A stretch of DNA of 59,474 bases from an uncultured Treponema sp. (GTDB lineage: Bacteria; Spirochaetota; Spirochaetia; Treponematales; Treponemataceae), in NCBI GenBank assembly GCA_937902125.1, contig CALDIB010000061.1:1-59474 (forward strand), written 5' to 3'. Positions within the stretch are counted from its first letter, which is position 1. Each line of letters begins with the position of its first letter. The notes under the pieces were generated by a model. The model was not told the DNA's origin, did no database searches, and saw nothing but the letters and a program-made list of their open reading frames with translations. Positions 40,139 to 48,383 of the stretch are shown in pieces. Both the position numbers and the translations under genes were made by a program.

Positions 40139-41176
40139 CTAGTTAAACCTAATCTGCTGCCACAACTCGTGGTATTTGTCCAAGCCTTCGCCCAAGTCCG
40201 CTTTAAGGGAGCAGTTTAAGGCTTGGTTCGCGTCATACATAGGCTTTGTGGTGACGTATTGGGGCGCGGCCGTGTTCACCACGCAGGGGTAGCGGAACTC
40301 GTCAATGAAAAGGGCGTAGTTTTCCGGCCTGTGGAAGAAGTTGATGAATTCGTTGGCCAACTCCGCGTGGGGCGCGTCCTTTAGAATTACCATGCAGTCA
40401 AGGGTCGCCGGGCCGCCGACTTCCGGAATGAAAAAGTCGATGGTTTCGTCCCAGCGGGATTCGTCAACCTCGCCGTAAACGATTTCGGGGTAGCCTTGGC
40501 AAAGCCAAAAGTCTCCGGATGCGAAGGACTTTCCAAAGGCTTCCGCGTCAAATTTCACAAGGTTGGGCTTCCATTGCTTGTTCACCAAGTCAAAGGCTTC
40601 TTTAAGTTCGCCGTCGTCAAGGCTGTTCATGTCATGGCCAAGGCTGAGCAAGGCGCTGCCAAAAACTTCGCGGGCGTCGTCCATCATAGTGGCGTGGCCG
40701 GCAAAGCGGGGGTCAGACAAAATGCTGTAATCCCGCTTGTAGTCGCCCTGAACTTTTGTCTTGTTCACCATTATGCCTGTGGCGCTCAATGCGTAGGGAA
40801 CGCACCAATCCATTTCCGGGTCAAAGTCCATCATTTTAAGGACGCCGGGGTTCAACTTGCTGGCGTTGGTTATTTTTGATTTGTCGATTTTTTGAAGCAT
40901 GCCCTGCTTTATCATTATTGAAACAAAGTCGTTTGACGGAACCACAATGTCGTAGCCTTTGGCTCCGGCGCGAAGCTTTGAATACATTTCTTCGCAAGTT
41001 GAATAGCTGTCAAGCTTGACTTTGCATTTGAACTCGTTTTCAAATTTTTCAATGACTTTTTCAGGGGTGTAGTAAGTCCAGTTGTAGATGTAAATCGTTT
41101 CCTCTGTTTTTTTGGCGCAGGAGGCCAATGAAAGGGCGGCCATGGCAGCCATAGCGAACTTAAAAATTTTTTTCAT
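40139..41176 (-). CDS. potD: Spermidine/putrescine-binding lipoprotein, copy 1
   Basis: Substrate-binding protein of a polyamine ABC transporter. The 345-residue protein has a lipoprotein signal (hydrophobic stretch ending LSLASC, lipid Cys at about 20) and PotD family segments IYNWTYYTPEKVIEKFE and RAGAKGYDIVVPSNDFV. It is the last gene of potABC-potD-potD on the minus strand. A second, clearly homologous potD lies 117 nt upstream, so it is a tandem duplication with divergence. Confidence 0.93.
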   Translation of the reverse strand: MKKIFKFAMAAMAALSLASCAKKTEETIYIYNWTYYTPEKVIEKFENEFKCKVKLDSYSTCEEMYSKLRAGAKGYDIVVPSNDFVSIMIKQGMLQKIDKSKITNASKLNPGVLKMMDFDPEMDWCVPYALSATGIMVNKTKVQGDYKRDYSILSDPRFAGHATMMDDAREVFGSALLSLGHDMNSLDDGELKEAFDLVNKQWKPNLVKFDAEAFGKSFASGDFWLCQGYPEIVYGEVDESRWDETIDFFIPEVGGPATLDCMVILKDAPHAELANEFINFFHRPENYALFIDEFRYPCVVNTAAPQYVTTKPMYDANQALNCSLKADLGEGLDKYHELWQQIRFN

Positions 41177-41293
41177 AACAATCTCCTTTGTTTATCCAAC
41201 CTCTATTTAATTTGGCGGGGCCAGGCCCCGCGACAGTTTTGCCTTTGAAACTTGTTCAAGCCGGGCCCGCAAAAGGGGTCCGCAAGACGCGGC

Positions 41294-42334
41294 CTAGTCT
41301 GTGAATCTTATTCTCTGCCAGCGCTCGTTGTATTTGTCAAGGTCTTCGCCCAAGTCAACCTTAAGCTCGCAGTTGTTCATTTGGCTGGCCTCGTACATCG
41401 GCTTTTTTGTGGTGTATTTGGCGGCGTTCAAGTTGACAAAGCAGGGGAAGTTGAAGGCGTCCAAGAACTTTGCGTAAACTTCGGGCCGGTGAATGTAGTT
41501 GATGAATTCGTTGGCCAAGTCAACATGCTGGGCGTCCTTTAGAATGCACATGCTGTCAAGGTAAGAGGCGCCGCCTTCTTCGGGAATGAAAAAGTCGATG
41601 GTTTCGTCCCATTTTTCTTCGGGAACTTCGCCGTAAATGACTTCCGCGTAGCCGTGGCAAAGCCAAAAGTCTCCAGATGCGAAGGACTTTCCAAAACTTT
41701 CCGCGTCAAACTTTACCAAGTTGGGCTTCCATTCCTTTTCAATCAATTCTTCGGCCCTGTCAAGCTCGCCGTCGTCCAAGCTGTTCACGCCGCTTCCAAT
41801 GTGAACCAAGGCGTCGCCGATGACTTCCCGCAAGTCGTCCATCATAGTGGCGTGGCCGGCAAAGCGCTTGTCCGAGAAAATTCCCCAGTCCCGCCTGTAG
41901 TCTCCCTGAACCTTTGTCTTGTTGACGGAAATTCCCGCCGCTCCAAAGTAGTAGGGCATGGCGTATTTCATGTCAGGGTCGTAAGCGGCTTTTTCCAAAA
42001 CCAACGGGTTGATGTTTCCCTTGTTGGTCATCTTGCTTTGGTCCAAGGGCTGGAGCATTCCCTGCTTAATCATAATTGAAACGTAATCCTGGGAGGGAAC
42101 CACGATGTCGTAGCCTTTGGCTCCGGCGCGGAGCTTCGAATACATTTCTTCGTTTGAAGCGTAGCTGTCAACCTTTATCGAACAGTTGAATTCCTTCTCA
42201 AAGTCGCGCAAAACTTCGTCCGGAGTGTAGTAGGTCCAGTTGTAAAGATACAAAAGCCTCTCTTCCTTTTTAGAGCAGGAGGCTAAGGTCAAAGCGGCCA
42301 GCGCGGCGGCAAAAAAAACGAATCTTTTTTTCAT
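41294..42334 (-). CDS. potD: Spermidine/putrescine-binding lipoprotein, copy 2
   Basis: A 346-residue paralogue of the next gene, with the lipoprotein signal ending LTLASC and the same core (YLYNWTYYTPDEVLRDFE, RAGAKGYDIVVPSQDYV). The two differ in many positions, including parts of the ligand pocket, so they may bind different polyamines or have different affinities. It directly follows potC (22-nt gap). Confidence 0.93.
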   Translation of the reverse strand: MKKRFVFFAAALAALTLASCSKKEERLLYLYNWTYYTPDEVLRDFEKEFNCSIKVDSYASNEEMYSKLRAGAKGYDIVVPSQDYVSIMIKQGMLQPLDQSKMTNKGNINPLVLEKAAYDPDMKYAMPYYFGAAGISVNKTKVQGDYRRDWGIFSDKRFAGHATMMDDLREVIGDALVHIGSGVNSLDDGELDRAEELIEKEWKPNLVKFDAESFGKSFASGDFWLCHGYAEVIYGEVPEEKWDETIDFFIPEEGGASYLDSMCILKDAQHVDLANEFINYIHRPEVYAKFLDAFNFPCFVNLNAAKYTTKKPMYEASQMNNCELKVDLGEDLDKYNERWQRIRFTD

Positions 42335-42356
42335 AAAAAAATCCTTATAATTTTTT

Positions 42357-43223
42357 TTAGCGGGAAGAGGCGAAACTCTTCACGCTTTTTCGCAAAATAA
42401 TTGTGACAAGGCAGATGGCCAAAATCAGCGCGAAAGAGAGCGCGTTGATTACCGGGCTTACGCCAAAGCGAATCATGGAGTAAACGTAAAGCGGCAGCGT
42501 CGTGCTTCCCGGGCCTGAAACCAAGAATGTTATCACATAGTCCTCAAGAGACATGGTGACGCTCATCATAAAGCCTGAAACGATTCCTGGCATAATCGCC
42601 GGAAGAATCACTTTGAACAAGGTTTGGACCTCGTTGGCGCCCAAGTCGTGGCTGGCTTCGATTATCGAATAGTCAAACTCGTCGATTCTGGCGCTGACCA
42701 TAAGGTAGACAAAGGGCATGCAAAAAGTGGTGTGGGCTATGAAAATGGTCGTCAGGCCCAAGGACATTTTGATTCCGCTAAAGAAAATCAAAAGGGAAAC
42801 GCCCATAATCACTTCCGGCAAAACCATGGGCAAAAAGCTTGTGGTTTGAATGTAGCCTCTTCCCTTGAATTTATACCAAGTGATTCCGATGGCCGCCATG
42901 GTTCCCAAGACAGTGGCCACCAAAGAGGAGACCACGGCCACAATGACGCTGTTCCAAAGGGAGGCCCACAAGTCGCCCGAGCCAAAAATCAGTTTTTCAT
43001 ACCAAACCAAAGAAAAGCGGGTCCATGTGGTGTCCTTGGCCTCGTTGAAGGAATAAAAGACAATGACAAAAAGAGGCAAAAACAAAAAGACCAGCGCCAA
43101 AGCCAGCATGGCGTTTGAAAAGCCGAACCTGGACGAGCGCTTTTTCCAAGAGCGCTTGGCGTGCCGGGCGGGTTCCGACGGACGCGCGGGCCTTGTGAAC
43201 ATCTTGAAGGGATTTTTTTTCAT
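42357..43223 (-). CDS. potC: Polyamine ABC transporter permease PotC
   Basis: A 288-residue inner-membrane permease with a basic N-terminal tail and six predicted membrane segments. The EAA loop that contacts PotA is EASHDLGANEVQTLFKVILP. It overlaps potB by 4 nt (ATGA), so the permeases are translationally coupled. Start at 43223 has GGAGGCC upstream. Confidence 0.92.
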   Translation of the reverse strand: MKKNPFKMFTRPARPSEPARHAKRSWKKRSSRFGFSNAMLALALVFLFLPLFVIVFYSFNEAKDTTWTRFSLVWYEKLIFGSGDLWASLWNSVIVAVVSSLVATVLGTMAAIGITWYKFKGRGYIQTTSFLPMVLPEVIMGVSLLIFFSGIKMSLGLTTIFIAHTTFCMPFVYLMVSARIDEFDYSIIEASHDLGANEVQTLFKVILPAIMPGIVSGFMMSVTMSLEDYVITFLVSGPGSTTLPLYVYSMIRFGVSPVINALSFALILAICLVTIILRKSVKSFASSR

Positions 43224-44158
43224 TTGTGGCCTCCAAGACTTTTTGCGATTATGGGGCCGTTCATGTTGGCGGCCAAGTCCTCTTTTGTGGAAGACTTTTT
43301 AAGCGCCGCCTCTTTTTTGCTCGCGGCCAGCATCCACAAAATGGCGGCCATGGAAACTATTGTGATTACAAGGCTAAAGGCCGAGGCCAGCGGCCAGTTT
43401 CGAGCCTTTTGCACTTGGTCAACGATTATGTTTCCCAGCATGTAGCTGTCTTTTCCGCCCACCATTTGGGGAACGGTGTATTGGCCAAAAATCGGAATGA
43501 AGGTGAAAATCAAGGCGCTTAAAATTCCGCTCTTGACGCTGGGAATCAAAACTTTTGTCATGGACTGCGCCTTTGTGGCGCCCAAATCCCGCGCCGCTTC
43601 AAGAAGGCTAAAGTCAAAGCGGTCAACGCTGGTGAAAATCGGAAGTATGGCGTAGGGCAAATACATGTAGACGCTTACAAGGACAATGGCTCCCTTGGTG
43701 AACATGAATTTCCGCGGCGCGAAGTTAAAGAACTTTAGGATTGAGTTCAAAAGCCCGTTGTCTCCCAAAATCGTTATCCACGCGAAAATTCGTATGAGGG
43801 AATTTGTGAGGAAGGGGATTATGACTAAAATCAAAAAGAGCGTTTGATGGCGGCTTCGCGCGATGGCGTATCCGCAAGGAAGCGCCGCGGCGATGCACAA
43901 AAAGCTTGAAAGGCCTGAAATGAAAAGGGTTCTTAAAAATATTTTTCCGTAGGCCGGATCAAGCATTTGCTTGTAGGCCTTGAGGGTGAACTGGGCCACG
44001 ACTCCGCCGTAAACGTCCCTCTTCATAAAAGAGTAGCAGACGATGATGACGATGGGTGCGATGAAAAATATTGTGAACCACAAGCCCATGGGCCAAGCGT
44101 AAAAGGGGCCGGGGTTGGGCTTTTTAAAAGCCCTGGTTTTGTTGGAAGTCTCCTGCAT
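43220..44158 (-). CDS. potB: Polyamine ABC transporter permease PotB
   Basis: A 312-residue inner-membrane permease, partner of PotC, with six predicted membrane segments and the EAA loop EAARDLGATKAQSMTKVLIP. It starts 8 nt after potA. Confidence 0.92.
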   Translation of the reverse strand: MQETSNKTRAFKKPNPGPFYAWPMGLWFTIFFIAPIVIIVCYSFMKRDVYGGVVAQFTLKAYKQMLDPAYGKIFLRTLFISGLSSFLCIAAALPCGYAIARSRHQTLFLILVIIPFLTNSLIRIFAWITILGDNGLLNSILKFFNFAPRKFMFTKGAIVLVSVYMYLPYAILPIFTSVDRFDFSLLEAARDLGATKAQSMTKVLIPSVKSGILSALIFTFIPIFGQYTVPQMVGGKDSYMLGNIIVDQVQKARNWPLASAFSLVITIVSMAAILWMLAASKKEAALKKSSTKEDLAANMNGPIIAKSLGGHK

Positions 44159-44166
44159 GGCCGCCT

Positions 44167-45357
44167 CTACTTTTCTATGTCTTCAACAAGGTAAGCGTCT
44201 TCCGCCGACCAAGACACGTATACTTGGTCTTTCCATTGAATGGCGGGGCCGTTTTCCATGTAGTTGGTGTGCTGCTTGAAAATTTTCACCAAGGCGCCGT
44301 TTTCAAGGCGGACATAGAACTTTGACTGGAAGCCGGAATAGACTGGCTCTTCGACGATTCCCTTGTAAACGTTGATGTCCGTTCTTCCGCCGGTGTCAGG
44401 CTCTTGCTTTGTGATTCGCACTTTTTCGGGGCGAATGGTGAAGGCCACCTTCTGGCCTGGCTCCGTGTGCTCGTAGTCGGTGACCATCATGTATTTGTCC
44501 AAGTTCTGCTGCTCGGCGGTGTCAGTTGAAAGGGAGGCTTGGCGGCCCAATGCGGGAACCTTGCAAGTGACCATCCAGTCGTTTTGGCCGTTGGGGTCCT
44601 TGTGCTCCACGCAGGCCACGACTTCAGCCTCGAACAAATTTGTGTCGCCGATGAACTGAGCCACAAACTGGGTGGCCGGGCTTTCGTAAATTTCAAAGGG
44701 CGTTCCAACCTGCAAGACGTGGCCGGAATTCATTACCGCGATTCTGTCGCTGACCGAAAGCGCCTCGCTTTGGTCGTGGGTGACGTAAATGAAAGTGATT
44801 CCTATTTTGTCGTGGAGGGCGTCCAAGTCCAAAAGAAGGTTCGCGCGAAGCTTGGCGTCAAGGGCGCTCAAAGGCTCGTCAAGCAAAAGAACTTTTGGCT
44901 CGTTGATAAGGGCGCGGGCTATGGCCACGCGCTGTTTTTGGCCGCCTGAAAGCTGGTTGGGCTTTTTGTTCATGTGGGCCTCAAGCTGAACCAAGCGCAG
45001 GTATTCCTTGACTTTTTGGTCGATTTCTTCTTTTGGCGCCTTTTTAAGCCTTAAGGGAAAGGCCACGTTTTCGTAGACGCTAAGATGGGGAAAAAGCGCG
45101 TAGTTTTGAAAGACGGTGTTTGACTGCCTTTTGTTGGCGGCAAGGGGAATTACATTCTGGTCGTCGAACAAGACCGCTCCGTCGTCCGGAAATTCAAATC
45201 CCGCAATGATGCGCAAAAGCGTTGTCTTTCCGCATCCCGAAGGTCCCAAGAGCGAGAAAAACTCGCCGGGCTTAATCGTAAAATTGATGTCGTCAAGCGC
45301 CACGAAATCGCCGAAACGCTTTGAGACATGGTCGATGGTAACTTGACTGCCTTTCAA
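44167..45357 (-). CDS. potA: Polyamine ABC transporter ATPase PotA
   Basis: A 396-residue ATPase that powers import. Walker A is LLGPSGCGKTTLL, the signature NQLSGGQKQRVAIARAL, Walker B VLLLDEPLSALD, and the switch His is in YVTHDQSEAL. A TOBE-type domain occupies the C-terminus. The start appears to be TTG (45355-45357), with AGAGG about 10 nt upstream and no in-frame ATG. The operon order on the minus strand is potA-potB-potC-potD-potD. Confidence 0.94.
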   Translation of the reverse strand: MKGSQVTIDHVSKRFGDFVALDDINFTIKPGEFFSLLGPSGCGKTTLLRIIAGFEFPDDGAVLFDDQNVIPLAANKRQSNTVFQNYALFPHLSVYENVAFPLRLKKAPKEEIDQKVKEYLRLVQLEAHMNKKPNQLSGGQKQRVAIARALINEPKVLLLDEPLSALDAKLRANLLLDLDALHDKIGITFIYVTHDQSEALSVSDRIAVMNSGHVLQVGTPFEIYESPATQFVAQFIGDTNLFEAEVVACVEHKDPNGQNDWMVTCKVPALGRQASLSTDTAEQQNLDKYMMVTDYEHTEPGQKVAFTIRPEKVRITKQEPDTGGRTDINVYKGIVEEPVYSGFQSKFYVRLENGALVKIFKQHTNYMENGPAIQWKDQVYVSWSAEDAYLVEDIEK

Positions 45358-45488
45358 ACCACGAGCCTCTGTATCTGTTAATATTCGCCGCCATAGTCGG
45401 GCGGTTTAATGCCGATAAAACGCATAAGCGATAGAATGATGTTATTGAGCCTCTTTGTCAAGCGCTTTTTTTGAAAAAAAAATTGAAT

Positions 45489-46094
45489 TTAATTTTTATC
45501 GTTTAGAAAATCTATTATACTTTTTTCTAATTCTTCACTGCTTTTTCCAGACGTTAGATTTTCTGCCCAAGTTCTGCCTGGATGGAGCGTGTCCCAAGGG
45601 GAACGCTGTTGCTTTCCTCGTCCTTTTCCTGGGGCGTGGTTGCCAAATCCGTCAAGAACATTGTTCCATAGAGGCTTTGTTTGTTGTATCAACACTGATT
45701 CCCCAAGTGGAATCCAAATGTCGTCCACTATAAGATAACGGCAAAAAAAGTCCTTTATGTCTAGATTTGAAACGGATTCTATTGATTTTCTGTGTTCATT
45801 TAGTCTTTTATATAAATCGTGTCCTGACAACGAGTCTAAAATCATATTGCCTTTTCTGGCCCCTTGAGGCACGGCTTTTCCTGCATAAATCGGCTGGCAA
45901 AAAGAGCTTCTGTTTTTTTCGGCGATTTTTTTGTATAGCGGAAAGGAACCAGTGTAATATATGGCATACACGCCAGCTCCTATAAAGTCATCTAATTCTG
46001 ACATTGGAATGATTGGCTGCGTGAGTATTGCTGACGAAACGCTTTTTCCTATGTTCGCTTTGTCAAGCGGATTGAATACTTTGTTTTCGCTCAT
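45489..46094 (-). CDS. Type II restriction endonuclease, Eco29kI family (GIY-YIG)
   Basis: A 201-residue nuclease of the GIY-YIG fold. The two motif strands are GVYAIYYTG (about 42-50) and QPIYAGKAVP (about 68-77), followed by an Arg- and Glu-containing core (HDLYKRLNEHRKSIE; LGESVLIQ) and GNHAPGKGRGKQQRSPWD. The family prototype cuts CCGCGG. It overlaps the 3' end of the methyltransferase gene by 32 nt, so the methylase is made first. The pair is more AT-rich than its neighbours, which suggests acquisition. Confidence 0.85.
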   Translation of the reverse strand: MSENKVFNPLDKANIGKSVSSAILTQPIIPMSELDDFIGAGVYAIYYTGSFPLYKKIAEKNRSSFCQPIYAGKAVPQGARKGNMILDSLSGHDLYKRLNEHRKSIESVSNLDIKDFFCRYLIVDDIWIPLGESVLIQQTKPLWNNVLDGFGNHAPGKGRGKQQRSPWDTLHPGRTWAENLTSGKSSEELEKSIIDFLNDKN

Positions 46095-47217
46095 TTTTCA
46101 ATGTCCTCGTCACTGAATCGATTACGATTTTTCCAAGTTTTACAGGCACCGCATTTCCAATTTGTCTCATGCTTTCTGTCCATGAACAAGGAAAAATATA
46201 ATTGTCTGGGAATGTTTGAATTCGCGCCGCTTCTCTGGTTGTGTAATACCGCGTTCTTCCGTCGTCAAGAATAATCATGTTTTCACCGCCAGGCACGCCA
46301 TGCGCGCCAGCTTTTATGGTTTTTGACGGTTCGTCTAAAACGCTTCCCGTGTGTCCCGCGTATGCGCGCGCTTCGCCTTGAAAAACATGGTTTGGCACAG
46401 ATTCTGTTTCGTTTGGCTTTGGGAGGCCTATAAGCGCGTCGCGCACTGTGAGCCACGGTTTTTTTGATGAGTCATAGCAAAGTACCGGCGTGTAATCTTT
46501 TGGCTTGACTTTCTTTAGAGAATGTCTTTCCCAATACTCACCTGTGCAGAATTTTTCATATTCAAGGGCTTCCTTTGAATGTGTGGGGTCTGGGAATGTC
46601 CAATTCCCCTTTTCGTCATTTCTAAAGCCGACTATGAACACTCTCTCTCTCTTTTGTGGAATTCCATAATCTGCCGCGTTGACCAAACGAAAAACGACGT
46701 TGTATTTTAGACCGTCATAGTGGCAGCCGCTCGTGTGGTGGCATTCAAGTTCGGCAAGGTGTTCTTCCCATGTTTGAGAATGTCTTCTTTGAATTTCAGG
46801 ATATGTAAGTTGCAATATGATATAGTTAAAATATAGAGAAAAATTTTTTCTTAAAAGGCCGCGTACATTTTCGAATACAAAAGCTTTTGGCTTGATTTCT
46901 AAAAGGGCTCGAACAGCCTGTGGAAACATGTCTCTTGAATCATTGTTTGCTTTCGATTTGCCTCCAATGGAGAATGGTTGGCAAGGCGGACCGCCTGAAA
47001 GCAAATCTATTTTTTCTTCGTATTGTGAAAAATTTACATCCTTTATGTCGCCGTTAAAAATAGCGCTGTTAGAATTAACCTTTAACGATTTGCTATTGAA
47101 TCTTAGTGTTTGGGCTGAATCCTTGTTCCATTCAACAAGAAAAGCGTGCTTTAATCCTGCTTGAGCTCCCGCAAGAGCAAGTCCGCCGCCTCCTGCAAAT
47201 AACTCTATAGAATTCAA
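46063..47217 (-). CDS. DNA cytosine-5 methyltransferase of the restriction-modification pair
   Basis: A 384-residue C5 methyltransferase. Motifs in order: I ELFAGGGGLALAG, IV GGPPCQPFS with the catalytic Cys, VI FENVRG, VIII PQKRERVFIVGFR, and X QIGNAVPVKLGK. Start is TTG at 47217 with strong GGGAGG 6 nt upstream. It should protect the sites cut by the overlapping Eco29kI-type endonuclease. Target CCGCGG is inferred from the family; such sites are present in the window (for example near 11733). Confidence 0.92.
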   Translation of the reverse strand: MNSIELFAGGGGLALAGAQAGLKHAFLVEWNKDSAQTLRFNSKSLKVNSNSAIFNGDIKDVNFSQYEEKIDLLSGGPPCQPFSIGGKSKANNDSRDMFPQAVRALLEIKPKAFVFENVRGLLRKNFSLYFNYIILQLTYPEIQRRHSQTWEEHLAELECHHTSGCHYDGLKYNVVFRLVNAADYGIPQKRERVFIVGFRNDEKGNWTFPDPTHSKEALEYEKFCTGEYWERHSLKKVKPKDYTPVLCYDSSKKPWLTVRDALIGLPKPNETESVPNHVFQGEARAYAGHTGSVLDEPSKTIKAGAHGVPGGENMIILDDGRTRYYTTREAARIQTFPDNYIFPCSWTESMRQIGNAVPVKLGKIVIDSVTRTLKNERKQSIQSA

Positions 47218-47268
47218 TTGCGTCCTCCCTTTCTGCTATTACATTTTATCATATTTCTCAATTTTTTT

Positions 47269-47592
47269 CTACAAAATTCTGCTTAGAAGCATGAACAAAA
47301 TCGTGCCGCCAAAGATGCTTGCCATTGAGTTGCGCTTCCACAAGTGGAGGCCGACGGTGGCGGCGATGGCGATAAAATGAGGGGCGCCGTAGGGGCGCGC
47401 GGCGTAGTCGATGTCCTTGAGGCAATAGACAATCAGCGTGGCTATTATCAGGGGCGGAATGCATTTCTCCACAAAGCGGAGGGCGGCGGGCGGCTCCCGC
47501 TTGGAAAAAATAAAGAAGGGGGCTCCCCGGTAAAAAAAGAGCAGCATGGTTGTGAGGACGATTGTAAGGGCGACGACAAGATTGTAGTTCAT
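47269..47592 (-). CDS. azlD: Branched-chain amino acid exporter small subunit AzlD
   Basis: A 107-residue membrane protein with about four segments (YNLVVALTIVLTTMLLFF at the start). It overlaps the azlC stop by 4 nt (ATGA), which fixes the start at 47592. Together with AzlC it forms the small exporter of branched-chain amino acids or their analogues. Confidence 0.85.
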   Translation of the reverse strand: MNYNLVVALTIVLTTMLLFFYRGAPFFIFSKREPPAALRFVEKCIPPLIIATLIVYCLKDIDYAARPYGAPHFIAIAATVGLHLWKRNSMASIFGGTILFMLLSRIL

Positions 47593-48371
47593 TTTTCGCC
47601 CCCTTGGCCCAAGTCGTTTTGGGGCTTTCCGCCGTTTTCCGCCGGAGCCGCCGCTTGGGAGCCGCCCGGCGCAGTTTTTGTCTTTCCCAAATTTTTGGCC
47701 AAGAGCAGGGCGGTGATTCCCGCAGAAAGGGAAAGCAAGAGCATGTTTCCTTGGGGGAGAATTCCAACTCGCTCCAAAAGGGCGGCCAAGACCGACGAGG
47801 CGATTCCGATTGCCGGCGGCAAAAAGTCCTTGCTGGCCAAAATCTGTTCCGTCAAGATGACGCAAAAAAGCGCTGTCAAAGCGAAGTCCACGCCGTCAAG
47901 GGGAAACTTTATCATGCTTCCCGCCACGGCTCCGATTGTTCCTCCCAAAGTCCAGTAAAAAAGGTCCAGCGCCGCGATGGCCGAATAAAAGGGGCCGGGC
48001 TTTTTTCCGGCGGGCGCGTCCACCGAGCAAAGGACGGCGTAAGTTTCGTCGGTCAAGGCGAAAATCAAAAAAGCCTTCCATTTTCCCGCGTCCTTGAATT
48101 TTGTCAAAAGGGAAAGGCCGTAAAAGATGTGGCGGATTCCCACCAAGACTTGAATCAACATTATTTGGGCAAGGCTTGCCTTGGCCGCGAACATTCCTAT
48201 GGCGATGTATTGGCCTGTTCCCGTGTACATGGTGACGCTCATAAGGGGAGCGAGCCACCAAGGGTAGCCTGAGCGCGCCACCATCAGGCCAAAGGGAATG
48301 CCGATGGAAACGTAGCCAAAGAAAATGGGGGAGGTGATTTTTAATATTTTTGCAAAGTCGGATCTTTCCAT
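47589..48371 (-). CDS. azlC: Branched-chain amino acid exporter AzlC
   Basis: A 260-residue inner-membrane protein with the AzlC pattern GIPFGLMVARSGYPWW, MYTGTGQYIAI and GIRHIFYGLSLL. A hydrophilic Gly/Pro-rich tail ends it. It lies 12 nt after galT on the same strand, so it may be read from the galT promoter, although the functions seem unrelated. Confidence 0.9.
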   Translation of the reverse strand: MERSDFAKILKITSPIFFGYVSIGIPFGLMVARSGYPWWLAPLMSVTMYTGTGQYIAIGMFAAKASLAQIMLIQVLVGIRHIFYGLSLLTKFKDAGKWKAFLIFALTDETYAVLCSVDAPAGKKPGPFYSAIAALDLFYWTLGGTIGAVAGSMIKFPLDGVDFALTALFCVILTEQILASKDFLPPAIGIASSVLAALLERVGILPQGNMLLLSLSAGITALLLAKNLGKTKTAPGGSQAAAPAENGGKPQNDLGQGGEK

Positions 48372-48383
48372 TTTTGCGGCCGG

